A stretch of 64,000 bases of DNA from Inia geoffrensis (lineage: Eukaryota > Chordata > Mammalia > Artiodactyla > Iniidae): NCBI GenBank assembly GCA_036417435.1, contig CM070913.1:93301373-93365372 (forward strand), written 5' to 3'. Both the position numbers and the translations under genes were made by a program. Below are positions 43,290 to 55,759 of the stretch, piece after piece (position 1 is the stretch's first letter; each line of letters starts with the position of its first letter). The notes beneath the pieces are model-generated. The model did no database searches and was not told where the DNA came from. It saw only the letters and a program-made list of their open reading frames with translations.

Positions 43290-44490
43290 TACCAGTGGAC
43301 ACCCCGTCTCCCCGCACGGTTTGTCTGGTTCTGAGGGGTGACTTCCTCGGCTCCCGCTCCCTTTCTGCGCTGCCTCCTCACTCCGCCCTCTGGCTGACCC
43401 TTCCTCCTGCTCGGCCAGCCCACAGCGCCGACAGCCGACCCCGCCTCCCCCCCCCCCCCCCCCCCCCGGGATGGGCGGCCCCGCGGGCTTCCGAGACCTC
43501 CTCCGGAGGCCAGCAGCCGGCGCGCACCCGCGCCCTCGTCCTCGCAGCGCCCCCAGGGCAACCTCCGCTCTCCACAAACCCGGCGCCCGCTCCGCCGCCG
43601 GCCCATCGGCCCGCGCCCTCGCCTTGCCGGTCTAGCCCTCGCCGCCGTCTCCACTCCTCCCGCTCCGCCGACGTCACGCCGGGCGGCAACGCGCAGCTGC
43701 GAGCGCGGGGCGCGCGTCCCTTCCGGCTCGCCGTAGCAGGCGCGCCGCTGCTTCCTCCGGCAGGGCCCCGGATGCGTCGAGCGGAACGGTGCCGTCTGGG
43801 CCCGGTCCCCAGCCCCAGCCCGACGTGGAGGAGCGCGGACCAGACCCGGGGTAGGTGTGAGCGCGACGGGGACAACGGGCCGGGGGTCTTATGGCCTGCG
43901 CCTCGGCCTCGGTCCCCCTGGAGCCGCGGGGGCCGGGGGTGCCGGGGAGGAGGCCCCGCGCGGCGCTGGCTGTGGGACGGGACGGGCTCGGCGCCGGGAC
44001 CGGTCGGTCGTGAGGCGGGCCGGCGGCGGCCGGGGGCGCTGCGGGCCCGCTGCGGGCCGGCCCGTTCCTCCCGGTGAGCGGGCCGTGGGGCTGCGGCGCG
44101 CCTCGCATTGTTTTTTGTGCGCGAGATTCAAGTCAGGTCTGTTGCTTTCTTTTGGTCTCGTGGTCCGGGTTCGATGCCCGACCCTCTCCGCAGCATGGGG
44201 ATGGCGCGGCTTTGCTTCTTCGCGCGAGGTGTCCCGCGCAGGTGTAGGCAAAGGTTCCGAGGGAGAGTGACTTGTCGGACGCGTTGGCCAGGGAGCCCTG
44301 CGGCGCCGCGGCGTGCGGCCGCCTCCAGCCCCCCTCCCTCGCCCACTTGCAGCCCTCAGCTGGCTAAGGCTTGTCGCCCCCGGGGTCTTCGCGTTGCCCG
44401 CGCCCTCTGCCCGGAACACCTTCCCGCCGAGATCTGCCGCCCGCATCTCTGCTCAGACGCCACCTCCTCAGTCGGAGAGGAATAACCTAG
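43290..44490 (+). promoter_or_regulatory. EP400: CpG island, inferred EP400 promoter
   Basis: Dense CpG over about 1.2 kb with no matching coding homology. It has a CRE-type GACGTCAC at 43670-43677, GC boxes and a 21-base C run at 43447-43467. It is assigned to EP400 only from gene order (ULK1-PUS1-EP400, same strand, in human). EP400 is the ATPase subunit of the TIP60/NuA4 chromatin complex. Confidence 0.7.
43650..43850 (+). other. EP400: Candidate EP400 non-coding exon 1
   Basis: The stretch ends at a strong donor, CCCGGG|GTAGGT at 43851, inside the CpG island. No ATG-initiated EP400-like peptide precedes it, in line with human EP400, whose start codon lies in exon 2. The 5' limit is unknown. 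Confidence 0.45.
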
Positions 44491-44599
44491 CGGCGGGCTA
44501 GTAGCGATTATCCCGGGCGTAGTAGATGAGTTTTATTCTCTTCGCTTATTTGTATTTTCTGGTGAATTTTTTTTTTACCTGATATGTGCGATAAAATGG

Positions 44600-45060
44600 T
44601 TTTTGTAATTTTTTTTTAGTGGAACCAATTAAATATAAATATGCTCTCTGAATGGTTGGAAAAAAATGTAAAAATATATCTTAAAACTCTAAATCATTCT
44701 ACCACCCAAAGATAAGCACTTAGCAGTTTCTTTGTGGCCCCTTGTTCTATTCGTGTAATTTTTTTTTAATAATGGGGATTGTACAGTGTAATTCTATGTG
44801 CTTTTAAAAACATGTGGTCAGCATGATCAGGTGCCATGAAATCCTCTACAGCAATTGCTGTTAGTGGAGTAGTATTAGTGAACCGTTATCTACTTAATTT
44901 CTTGTGTTGGATCCACTCTTTCTTGCCCATCCCAGGCCGTGGCTTTAAAATTCTTGTTTTGCCTTCAGTTATCTTCTCTTCAGAGTATTCTCATCAATGT
45001 ACAACCCCTCCAGCTACCGTTACCCTTTCTAGGGCTTAGCTTCCTTTTATACCAGAATTA
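44600..45060. repeat. Old L1-like remnant
   Basis: AT-rich sequence with 'aaaaatatatcttaaaactc', 'attgtacagtgtaattctat' and 'ccatgaaatcctctac' resembles diverged L1 tail sequence. Weak call. Confidence 0.35.
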
Positions 45061-45099
45061 GGAAGAATCGCGAGCTCCCTATCAATACTTCCTCTTCTC

Positions 45100-46268
45100 A
45101 TTTCTCTTGAACGTTGGTTCAAGCTAAGCTTTTGGTCCCACCTCGCCTCTGAAACAGCTCGTCTTGGGGTTAGGTGACACCATATTGCCAAGTCCCCCTG
45201 TTGGCAGCCTTTGACTGGGCTTTCCATGGCTTCCTTGAATCGCTGTGCCCTGGTGGCACTGGGACACAACTCTGTTGATTATCCTTTTACCTTGATGGTT
45301 TCTCTCCTCAGCCTCCTTGCTGGTTCCTTCTCATCTCCCTAACTTACACAAATTATAAGGCCTCAAGGTGGTCCTCTCACCTCCTCTCTGGTCCATACAC
45401 TGGGTGATCTCATCCCGTGTCACGACTAGGTCACTTGTCAACACACCCTGAATGTGTTTCTCCTGGCAGGATCTTCCAAACGGCCACTTTTACATGTGTG
45501 AAACCTGCTTATACACTGCTGCATCTCAGTCAGAGGCAGCGCCATTCTTCCTGTCGTTCAGGACAGAGCTCCTTGTGTGGCCTCTGCGTTCCTTCCACGT
45601 TCCAAATTTGATTGGTCGGCACTTTAAAAATTGATCTCAAACCTGACTGTTTCTCACTGCCTTCTTGGCTACAGCTGTCATTTAAGCCCCCCGGGTCATC
45701 TCGCCTGGGTTATTCCAATGACCTCCTCCCTGCTCACCTGAGCTGAGCTGCTCTGCAGTTGACTCTGAGCACAGATTCGGGTGATGCACTGCTTTGTTCA
45801 GAGCCCTCCAACGTTTCTCATCTCCCTCAGAAAAAAAGCCAAAGTCCTTAAGGCAGTTTATGAGGCCCCTTGTGCCCAGGTCCCTGCTGCCCCTGTGACT
45901 TCATGTCCTCACCCCACTCATTGTCACCTGGCTCCTGCCACACCCAGCTCAGGCCTGGGCACGCCTCGGCTCTGCCTGAAACATCAGGTCCCCACGTGCC
46001 ACGAATCTGCCTCTCACTGAGTTCTCTTTTCAGAAGTCCCCTCCTCAGAGACGCTGCTGGGTAACCCAGCACCTTGCCCACTCGCCCACGTGCTCCATCC
46101 CTTACCCAGAGCTTTGCCACTGCACTGATGGTCTGGCACTTACTGCTTTGTGCGTTGCCTTACTGCCCCCCATGGGGCAGGAACTATGCGTTGTTCGCTG
46201 CCGCACACACAGTGCTTCAAATTGTATCTGATGGCGTACGTGCTTAATAAACATTTGTTGAGTAAATA
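45100..46268 (+). mobile_element. L2 element, 3' part
   Basis: Sense. 'gccctccaacgtttctcatc' followed by 'gccaaagtccttaaggcag', 'cttctcttttcagaagtccc' and 'ggcaggaactatgcgttg', ending 'cttaataaacatttgttgag', follows the L2 3' third in order. The terminal part is good; the start is uncertain. Confidence 0.75.
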
Positions 46269-46349
46269 AGTTAACGAACACATTCTTTTCTAAAGCAGGT
46301 GGATTTGGTAGGGACCTAGGCACACAAGGGTAATTAAAAATTGTAGGGG

Positions 46350-46558
46350 GGCTTCCCTGGTGGCGCAGTGGTTGAGAGTCTGCCTACCGATGCAGGGGAC
46401 ATGGGTTCGTGCCCCGGTCTGGGAGGATACCACATGCCGCGGAGTGGCTGGGCCCGTGAGCCATGGCCGCTGAGCCTGTGCGTCCGGAGCCTGTGCTCCG
46501 CAACGGGAGAGGCCACAGCAGTGAGAGGCCCGCGTACTGCAAAACAAGAAAAAAAAAA
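46350..46558 (+). mobile_element. CHR-type SINE (short form), young
   Basis: Sense copy, whale-type core, A-rich tail. Perfect 14-base duplication AAAAATTGTAGGGG at 46336-46349 and 46559-46572. Confidence 0.94.
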
Positions 46559-47284
46559 AAAAATTGTAGGGGTTGCTGAGGAATAGACTTCGCATGCTCT
46601 GAGTTAGAGGAGGGAAATTGGCTTTTCTAGTAGAGACTTAATGCACGAGGTGAGGTTTGGATTTCATAGGTAGAAATGAAGAAAATTGAATTTGACTCGT
46701 GCAGTTGGAGATGGGAGCTCCTGAGGCCATTGAAGGAAGGGTTCGGCTGCTGGATCTTGCATTCAGGGGGCCCTGGGTGAAGTTGGACGTCCTGCACAGG
46801 CAGCGTGGTGTCCTTCACGTGGACCATTCACCGGGGCCATCCGTCTTATGTCTTGAATTCTCTCGTTGGCATTCTCTCTGCACTGCGACCCGCACCCCCA
46901 GGGTCCTGCGTTCCCAGTGTGGCGGCAGTGAGCGCCTGCAGGACGAGCAGCTGACTGCGGCTGCGGCCTCACGCCTTGCTCTGGGGCTGCCTCTGCTCCT
47001 CAGCCCCCTGTACAGGGACTACGCACCGCTGCCTTTCAGAGTCAAGACCCTGGCCCTTAGACTTTTCTTCTGCGTAGAGCATCCTTTGGGCCTGTTATCT
47101 CAGCCCCGCCCCTTCTGTGGTTTTTTTTTTGTTTTTTTTTGCTTTGTTCTAACCAACAGAAATTTTTATTCTGTTTAGGTGCACTATTATATTGTAGAAA
47201 TAAATTAAAAAAATCATTTATGTTCTGAGTGGAAGGGAAGGTCTTTGCATATCCTCACTTTGCTGTTTTACTTACCTTTTTTTT

Positions 47285-47750
47285 TTTTTTAAATGTATGT
47301 TTAGTAGTATTCACTTTTTGGAGTAGAATTCAGAGAATTTTGACAGATGTGTAATTTCCATGACAACTGGGTACAAAACAATTCCTTCCCTCCCAGCAGT
47401 TCCTTTGTGCTGCCACTCTGTAGTCACCTCTTTCCCCAGCCCTTGGCAGCCTCTGACCCCTGAGTGTGTGTTTTCTGTGTTTTTCAGGATGTGAGCTAAA
47501 GGAACTCACACAGCGTGGAGCCTTTTGAGTCTGGCTTCTTCCACTGAGCGTAATGCATTTGAGATTCATCCAGGTTGCTGCATGTACCAAGAATGTCTCT
47601 TTTTGTGGAGTAGTAGGTCCACAGTGTGGATGGACCGCGGTTATCCATTCACTCGCTGAAGGACATTTGGATTCTTACCAGCCTTTTAATACAAGTAATG
47701 AATGAACAGTTCACGTTGCATTACGGTCAGACAGTACAGAAGCACCCCAA
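47285..47750 (-). mobile_element. Old L1 3'-end remnant
   Basis: 'agaattttgacagatgtgta', 'cttccactgagcgtaatgca', 'tgagattcatccaggttgct' and 'gaaggacatttggattct' are antisense L1 tail words in order. Confidence 0.65.
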
Positions 47751-47826
47751 GCATGACGAGGTTCCTCTTTGCTCTTTCTCCTCATTCTTGGCTTCCCCAG
47801 ACTGACTGATTTGGTATCCATTTCTT

Positions 47827-47974
47827 TATTTATTTTTAAATTAAAAAAAAATTTTTTTTTTTCTGGCCATGCCACGTGGCTTGCAGTATGTTAAGTTTCC
47901 CGACCAGGGATTGAACCCAGACCCTCAGCAGTGAAAGCACCGAATCCTAACCTCTGGACCACCGGGGAATTCCC
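47827..47974 (-). mobile_element. Short tRNA-derived SINE
   Basis: Antisense, 'tttcccgaccagggattgaa' to 'accaccggggaattccc'. Perfect 15-base duplication TGGTATCCATTTCTT at 47812-47826 and 47975-47989. Confidence 0.92.
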
Positions 47975-48089
47975 TGGTATCCATTTCTTTTCAAAGTGTA
48001 TTCTTGTAAACAGCATATAGTTGAGTCTTATTTTCTTAATCTGGATTGTGACTTTAAGATTTTTATTTGATATTTGGTCTATTTAATTT

Positions 48090-48422
48090 TTTTTATATAA
48101 ATTCATTTTACTTATTTTTGGCTGCGTTGGGTCTTCATTGCTGCACGCAGACTTTCTCTAGTTGCGGCGAGCGGGGGCTACTCTTGGATGTGATGTGAGG
48201 GCTTCTCATTGCGGTGGCTTCTCTTGTTGCGGAGCACGGGCACTAGGTGCGCAGGCTTCAGTAGTTGTGGCTCACGGGCTCTAGAGTGTAGGCTTAGTAG
48301 TTGTGGTGCACGGGCTTAGTTGCTACACGGCATGTGGGATCTTCGTTCCCAGACCAGGGCTCGAACCCGTGTCCCCTGCATTGGCAGGCGGACTCCCAAC
48401 CACTGCGCCACCAGGGAAGCCC
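48090..48422 (-). mobile_element. CHR-type SINE (long form)
   Basis: Antisense with 'ggctgcgttgggtcttcatt', CAGTAGTTGTGG units and head 'ccaccagggaagccc' at 48422. Confidence 0.9.
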
Positions 48423-49739
48423 GAAAGCACTTGTTTTTAATGTGTTTAATTTAAGCCTCTTATTTACTCCCTCTGGCAGAGGTAGTTGGTCCATTTTTGG
48501 GGTGTCTATCAAGTTACTTAGGGTCGCACAAAGACAACTTATATAAAAAGCCCTTGAATACAGGTTACCAGAGAGTGGAGGGCAGAGAGCATTCTCCACA
48601 GGGGGGAGTTCCGGAGGGCGGCGGTGCTTTTTCAGGGAAAGAGGGAGGGTTCATGTGGCTGGACTTGGGGTGTCTAGGGGTGAAGGTCCTCGTGGTGTAG
48701 CTGCCACCTCTCTGCTGATGGGGGTCAGCCTCCATCCCCGCCTGGGCTCCCCCTGAATCGCTTTCTCACAAAAGTGAGATGTGGTGGTGGTGCCTGGAGC
48801 TCACGGACCTCAGACTCCCCTGGCCGATGCTGCCCGCGTTTCAGCCCCGCAGAGACCTGCTCCGTGTGGTGACGCGGCCCCCACGGTGCCCTGAGTGGCA
48901 TCCTTCACCCTGGCCTTTCTTAACCCGCCCGTGCCTGTTACTAGGCCTCCAGTCTGAACTCTGCTGGTTTTCAAGAGTGTGAGTGTGTGTGCAGCAGCAT
49001 CTCTGTTTGAGGAGAGCCCCAGGTTGGAAGGAGAAGCTTTACTTTGTCTTGGATTTGTTTGTAGTCCCATCGCTGACTTGACTTTGAAATACAAATGGTG
49101 TTAAACGATGGCATGAGTTTAGTTTTTTCAAAGATGGAGATGAAACAGCTGAGAACCACTGTCCTAAAATCTCCTAACCTTTCTCTCCGTCTTCCGTCAC
49201 CACCCCGGGCAAGGCTGTGTACATTGCTGCTTGTTCTGCAGAGCTCTGTGCCCCTAGTTTTCCTCCATTCTGCCAGTATGTCATTGTTTTTAGGCCATTT
49301 CAGGAGACAGGAAATGTGTTTTAAGGAAAAACCATGAGTTGATACTGACTCCCTCTTCTTATCCAGCATCATGGAGTTGATCCGTGCCTTCCTTCCCCGT
49401 TCTGTTGGTGATTATTTTGTCCTTTCCAGAGTTAGATTTGCTTCTGTTTGCGTTCAGTTTTAGGGAGCTCTTCATTCCTATTGATTTAATTTTGCTTTTT
49501 GAGCATGTAACACTTTAACATGATTCTAAAAGTCAAAATGATATGAGATGGTTACTCAGAAGCGCCCCTTCCTTCACTGTCCTGCCAGTCTGCTTGCACC
49601 CACCCCCTTCATTTCTGGCTTATTCTTCCTGAGCTCCTTTTTGGCAAAAGTAAGCAGGTATTTATGGGGTGTTATTGCTTCCAGACTCTTTAGTGGACAT
49701 AACTAGGAAATATATCTTTTAAGAAAGAAATATATATAC

Positions 49740-52700
49740 AGATATGTATGTATCTGGTTATCTTTATTGGAATATAATTAACATACAACATTATATTAGT
49801 TTTAGGTGTCCATCATAATGATTTGACATTTGTGTACATTGCAAAATGGTCACCACAATAAGTCTAGTTACCATCTGTCGTCATACAGAGTTACAATTTT
49901 TTTTTTTCTTGTGATGAGAATTTTGAATATTTACTCTCTTGGGGCTTCCCTGGTGGCACAGTGGTTAAGAAACCGCCTGCCAGTTCAGGGGACATGGGTT
50001 CGAGCCCTGGTCCGGGAAGATCCCACATGCCGCGGAGCAACTGAGCCCGTGCGCCACAGCTACTCAGCCTGCACTCTAGAGCCCGTGAGCCACAACTACT
50101 GAAGCCCACGTGCCTAGAGCCTGTGCTCCGCAGCAAGAGAAAGCCACTGCAATGAGAAGCCCGCGCACTGCAACGAAGAGCAGCCCCCACTCGCTGCAAC
50201 TAGAGAAAGCCCACGCGCAGCAGCAAAGACCCAACGCAGCCAAAAATAAATAAATAAAATTAAAGAAGATAAAGATTTACTCTCAGCAATTTTTGAATAT
50301 GCAGCACAATATTACTGACTACAGTTCCCAAGCTCTACCTCCCCAGGACTTATTTATTTTATAACTGGAAGTTGGTACCTTTTGATCCCCTTTAACCCAC
50401 TTCGCCTACCACCTAACACCCACTGCAACCACCAACTTGTTCTCTGTATCTGTGAGTTTTGTTTAGACTTCCCATACAAATGAAATCATACAGTATTTAT
50501 CTTTCTTTGTCTGACTTATTTCACTTAACGTAATACCCTCAAGTTCCATCCATGTTGTTGCAAATGGCAGGATTTCATTCTTTTTTATGGCTGAGTAGTA
50601 TTCCATTGTATATGTCTCCATCTCTCTCTCTCTGTATAGCTCACATCTTCTTCATTCGTTTATTGATGGGCACTGAGGTTGCTTCTGTATTTTGGCTATC
50701 GTAAATAATGGTGCATATGAACATAGGGGTAGATACAGCTTTTCAAATTAGTGTTTTTGTTTTCTTCAGATACAGTGGAATTGCTGGTAATAGATTTGTC
50801 ATATGGTAGCTCTATTTTTAATTTTTTTTGAGGAACCTCCATACTCTTTTCCATGGTGGCTGCACCAGTTTACATTCCCACTAACAGTGCCTGAGGGTTC
50901 CCTTTTCTCCACATCTTTGCCAACATTTGTCATTTGTGGTCTTTTTGATAATAGGTGTGAGGTGTGAGGTGATACCTCGTGGTTTTGATTTGCCTGATGA
51001 TTAGTGATGTTGAGCATCTTTTCATGTATCTGTTTCTTCTTTGGAAAAATGTCTATTCGGATCCTTTGTCCATTTTTCAATTGGATTGTTTGTTTTTTTT
51101 GTTATTGAGCTGCATGAGTTCTTTATATATTTTGGATGTTAACCCCTTATCAGATATATGATTTGCAAATATCTCCTTCTATTCTTCCTATAAAAAGATT
51201 GCCTTAAAAAAAAAAGATTGCCTTTTTATTTTGTTGATGGTTTTCTTTGTTTTACAGAGCTTTTAAGTTTGATGTCTCCCATTTGTTCATTTTTGCTTTT
51301 GTTGCCATTGCCTTTGGAGTCAGATCCAAAACAAACAAACAAACAAACCTCCAAGAGAGATGTCAAGAAGCTTAACCACCTGTGTTTTCTTCTAGGAGTT
51401 TTATGGTCTCTGGTCATACATTCAAGTCATATCCATTTTGAGTTAATTTTTGTGTATGGTGTAAGATAGTGGTCCAGTTTTATTTTTTTGCATGTGGCTG
51501 TTCAGTTTTCCCAACACCATTTATTGAAGAGACTGTTTCTTTCCCATTGTATTTTCTTACCTCCTTTGTCATAAATTAATTGGCCATGTATGTGTGGGTT
51601 TCTTTTTGGACCTTCTGTTCTGTACCATTGATCTGTGGGTTTGTTTTTATGCCAATACCATACTGTGGTGACTACGAAAACTCTGTAATATAGTTTGAAA
51701 TCAGGGAGCTTGATGCCTCTAGCGTTGTTCTTCATTTCTCAAGATTACTTTGGCTTTTCATGATCTTTTGTGGTTCCATAAAAAATTTCAGATTGTTTGT
51801 TCTATTTCTGTGAAAAATACCTTTGGGAGTTTGATAGGGATTGCATTGAATCTGTAGATTGCTTTAGGTAGTATGGACATTTTAACAATATTAATCCTTC
51901 TAATCTGAGAGCACAGGATATCTTTCCATTTACTTGTGTCATCTTCAGTTTCTTTCATCAGTGTCTTACAGTTCTTAGCGTACAGGTCTCTTACCTCCTT
52001 GGCCAGAAAATTCCTAAGTATTTTATTCTTTTTGATGCAATTGTCAATGGGTGTTTTTCTTAACTTCTCTAATAATTCTTAGTATATGAAAATGTAACAG
52101 ATTTTTACATATTGATTTTGTATCCTGCAACTTTACTGAATTCATTTATTAACTGTAACAGGTTTTTGGTGGAGTCTTGAGGATTTTCTGTACATCATAT
52201 CGTGTCATCTGCAGATGATGACAGTTTTACTTCTTTTTGATATTGGATGCCCTTTTATTCCTTTTCCCTGTCTAATTGTTCTGGCTAGGGCTTCCAAAAG
52301 TGTGTTGAATAAAAATGGCAAGAGGGGACATCCTTGTCTTGTCCTGATATGAGAGGAAATGCTTTCAGCTTCTCACCGTCAAGTATGATGTAGCTATGGG
52401 CTTGTCATATGTGGTCTTTATTACGTGGAGGTATGTTCCCTCTGTACCCACTTTGTTAAGCGTTTTTATTCTAAATGGATGTTGAATTTTGCCAAATGCT
52501 TTTTCTGCTCTATTGAGATGATCATATGATTTTTGTCCTTCCTTTTGTTAATGTAGTGCAACACGTTGATTGATTTGCTGATGTTGAACCATCCTTGCAT
52601 CTCTGGAATAAGTCCCAGTTGATCACGGTGTATTATCCTTTTAATGTATTGTTGAATTCAGTTTGCTGATACTTTGTTGAGGATTTTTGCATCTGTGTTC

Positions 52701-52855
52701 ATCAGGGATGTTAACCTGTGATTTCTCTTTTGGTGGTGTCCGCGTCTGGTTTTCGTATCGGTGATGCTGACCTTGTAAAATGAATTTGGGAGTGTTGCCT
52801 CCTTTTCATTTTTTTGGAAGAGTTTGAGAAGGATAGGCATTAAATCGTTGTTTTT
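49740..52855 (-). mobile_element. Older L1, 3' half, antisense, SINE-interrupted
   Basis: The L1 tail starts near 49755 ('ttggaatataattaacatac'). ORF2-derived peptides appear in broken frames: at 51502-51735 with [10 protein letters not shown] and WYWHKN, and at 52658-52840 with LLKLFQKN. A SINE splits it at 49942. It ends where a second L1 begins. Confidence 0.88.
49942..50274 (+). mobile_element. CHR-type SINE (long form) inside the older L1
   Basis: Sense copy with A-rich tail. 10-base duplication ATTTACTCTC at 49929-49938 and 50275-50284 taken from the L1. Confidence 0.88.
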
Positions 52856-53213
52856 TTTTTTAAAAACATCTTTATTGCGGTATAATTGCTTTACAATGGT
52901 GTGTTAGTTTCTGCTTTATAACAAAGTGAATCAGTTATACATATACATATGTTCCCATATCTCTTCCCTCTTGCGTCTCCCTCCCTCCCACCCGTCCAGG
53001 CGGTCACAAAGCACCGAGCTGATATCCCTGTGCTATGCAGCTGCTTCCCATTAGCTACCTACCTTACGTTTGGTAGTGTATATATGTCCATGCCTCTCTC
53101 TCGCTTTGTCACAGCTCACCCTTCCCCCTCCCCATATCCTCAAGTCCGTTCTCCAGTAGGCCTGTGTCTTTATTCCTGTCTTAGGCCTAGGTTCTTCATG
53201 ACATTTTTTTCCC

Positions 53214-54032
53214 TTAAATTCCATATATATGTGTTAGCATACGGTATTTTTCTTTCTCTTTCTGACTTACTTCACTCTGTATGACAGTCTCTAGGTCTAT
53301 CCACCTCATTACAAATAGCTCAATTTCGTTTCTTTTTATGGCTGAGTAATATTCCATTGTATATATGTGCCACATCTTCTTTATCCATTCATCCGATGAT
53401 GGGCACTTAGGTTGTTTCCATCTCCGGGCTATTGTAAATAGAGCTGCAATGAACATTTTGGTACATGACTCTTTTTGAATTATGGTTTTCTCAGGGTATA
53501 TGCCCAGGAGTGGGATTGCTGGGTCATATGGTAGTTCTATTTTTAGTTTTTTAAGGAACATCCATACTCTTCTCCACAGTGGCTGAACCAATTCACATTC
53601 CCACCAGCAGTGCAGGAGTGTTCCCTTTTCTCCACACCCTCTCCAGCATTTATTGTTTCTCGATTTTTTGATGATGGCCATTCTGACTGGTGTGAGATGA
53701 TATCTCATTGTAGTTTTGATTTGCATTTCCCTAATGATTAATGATGTTGAGCATTCTTTCATGTGTTTGTTGGCAGTCTGTATATCTTCTTTGGAGAAAT
53801 GTCTATATAGGTCTTCTGCCCATTTTTGGATTGGGTTGTTTGTTTTTTTGTTATTGAGCTGCATGAGCTGCTTGTAAGTTTTGGAGATTAATCCTTTGTC
53901 AGTTGCTTCATTTGCAAATATTTTCTCCCATCCTGAGGGTTGTCTTTTGGTCTTGTTTATGGTTTCCTTTGCTGTGCAAAAGCTTTCAAGTTTCATTAGG
54001 TCCCATGTGTTTATTTTTGTTTTTATTTCCAT
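53214..54032 (-). pseudogene. L1 ORF2 C-terminal fragment
   Basis: 272 codons, from [11 protein letters not shown] through the Cys-rich motif region ([18 protein letters not shown]) to the usual L1 end near LTHIYGI. It is the downstream continuation of the frame at 54076-55689 after the frameshift between 54033 and 54080. Confidence 0.9.
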
Positions 54033-54075
54033 TTCTCTAGGAGGTGGGTCAAAAAGGATCTTGCTGTGATTTATG

Positions 54076-55689
54076 TCATAGTGTTCTGCCCATGTTTTCC
54101 TGTAAGAGTTTGATAGTTTCTGGCCTTACATTTAGGTCTTTAATCCATTTTGAGCTTATTTTTGTGTGTGGTGTTAGGGAGTGATCTAAGCTCATACTTT
54201 TACATGTAGCTGTCCAGTTTTCCCAGCAGCACTTATTGAAGAGGCTGTCCTTTCTCCACTGTACATTCCTGCCTCCTTTATCAAAGATAAGGTGACCACA
54301 TGTGCGTGGGTTTATCTCTGGGCTTTCTATCCTGTTCCATTGATCTATCTTTCTGTTTTTGTGCCAGTACCATACTGCCTTGATTACTGTAGCTTTGTAG
54401 TATAGTCTGAAGTCAGGGAGCCCGATTCCTCCAGCTCCGTTTTTCGTTCTCAAGATTGCTTTAGCTATTCGGGGTCTTTTGTGTTTCCATACAAATTGTG
54501 AAATTTTTTGTTCTATTTCTGTGAAAAATGCCAGTGGTAATTTGATAGGGATTGCATTGAATCTGTAGATTGCTTTGGGTAGTAGAGTCATTTTCACAGT
54601 GTTGATTCTTCCAATCCAAGAACATGGTATATCCCTCCATCTATTTGTATCATCTTTCATTTCTTTCATCAGTGTCTTACAATTTTCTGCGTACAGGTCT
54701 TTTGTCTCCTTAGGTAGGTTTATTCCCAGATATTTTATTCTTCTTGTTGCAGTGGTAAATGGGAGTGTTTTCTTGATTTCACTTTCAGATTTTTCATCAT
54801 TAGTGTATAGGAATGCCAGAGATTTCTGTGCATTAATTTTGTATCCTGCTGCTTTACCAGATTCATTGATTAGCTCTAGTAGTTTCCTGGTAGCATCTTT
54901 AGGATTCTCTATGTATAGTATCATGTCATCTGCAAACACTGACAGCTTTACTTCTTCTTTTCCGATTTGGATTCCTTTTATTTCCTTTTCTTCTCTGATT
55001 GCTGTGGCTAAAACTTCCAAAACTATATTGAATAAGAGTGGTGAGAGTGGGCAACCTTGTCTTGTTCCTGATCTTAGTGGAAATGCTTTCAGTTTTTCAC
55101 CATTGAGGATGATGTTGGCTGTGGGTTTGTCATATATGGCCTTTATTATGTTGAGGAAAGTTCCCTCTCTGCCTACTTTCTGCAGGGTTTTTATCATAAA
55201 TGGGTGTTGAATTTTGTCAAAAGCTTCCTCTGCATCTATTGAGATGATCATATGGTTTTTCTCCTTCAATTTGTTGATATGGTTTATCACATTGATAGAT
55301 TTGCGTATATTGAAGAATCCTTGCATTCCTGGCGTAAACCCCACTTGATCATGGTGTATGATCCTTTTAATGTGCTGTTGGATTCTGTTTGCTAGTATTT
55401 TGTTGAGGATTTTTGCATCTATGTTCATCAGTGATATTGGCCTGTAGTTTTCTTTCTTTGTGACATCCTTGTCTGGTTTTGGTATCAGGGTGATGGTGGC
55501 CTCGTAGAATGAATTTGCGAGTGTTCCTCCCTCTGCTATATTTTGGAAGAGTTTGAGAAGGATAGGTGTCAGCTCTTCTCTAAATGTTTGATAGAATTCG
55601 CCTGTGAAGCCATCTGGTCCTGGGCTTTTCTTTGTTGGAAGATTTTTGATCACAGTTTCAATTGCAGTGCTTGTGATTGGTCTGTTCAT
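54076..55689 (-). pseudogene. L1 ORF2 fragment with reverse-transcriptase domain
   Basis: 537 codons open on the minus strand. It contains [11 protein letters not shown], the [10 protein letters not shown] motif and the catalytic FADDM motif, then the ORF2 thumb region ([19 protein letters not shown]). The N-terminal endonuclease is missing. The frame ends prematurely at 54076, where the ORF2 reading continues in another frame, which points to a small deletion. Non-LTR retrotransposon, not a host gene. Confidence 0.9.
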
Positions 55690-55759
55690 ATTTTCTGTTT
55701 CTTCCTGATTCAGGGCTCAAACCCGTGTCCCTGCATTCTTTTTTTTACAAAAATAAACA

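Larger units (their letters stand above)
52850..55715 (-). mobile_element. Younger 5'-truncated L1, antisense
   Basis: A T-run (its poly-A tail) at 52850-52861, then 3' UTR, then ORF2 read leftwards from 55689. The copy starts inside ORF2 ahead of the reverse-transcriptase domain, so ORF1 and the endonuclease are absent. It stands end to end with the older L1. Just beyond 55715 there is a small SINE scrap. Confidence 0.92.

Noticed and set aside
43295..44490. Long open frames in the second CpG island as coding exons
   Set aside because: Open in many frames because of base composition; no EP400-like or other recognisable peptide. Treated as promoter and non-coding exon.
46699..47178. 159-codon open frame as a gene
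   Set aside because: No motif, no splice context and no promoter; length is not remarkable in this sequence.
54076..55689. Host gene with a reverse-transcriptase domain
   Set aside because: Domain order, the antisense tail and truncation show an L1 ORF2 fragment.
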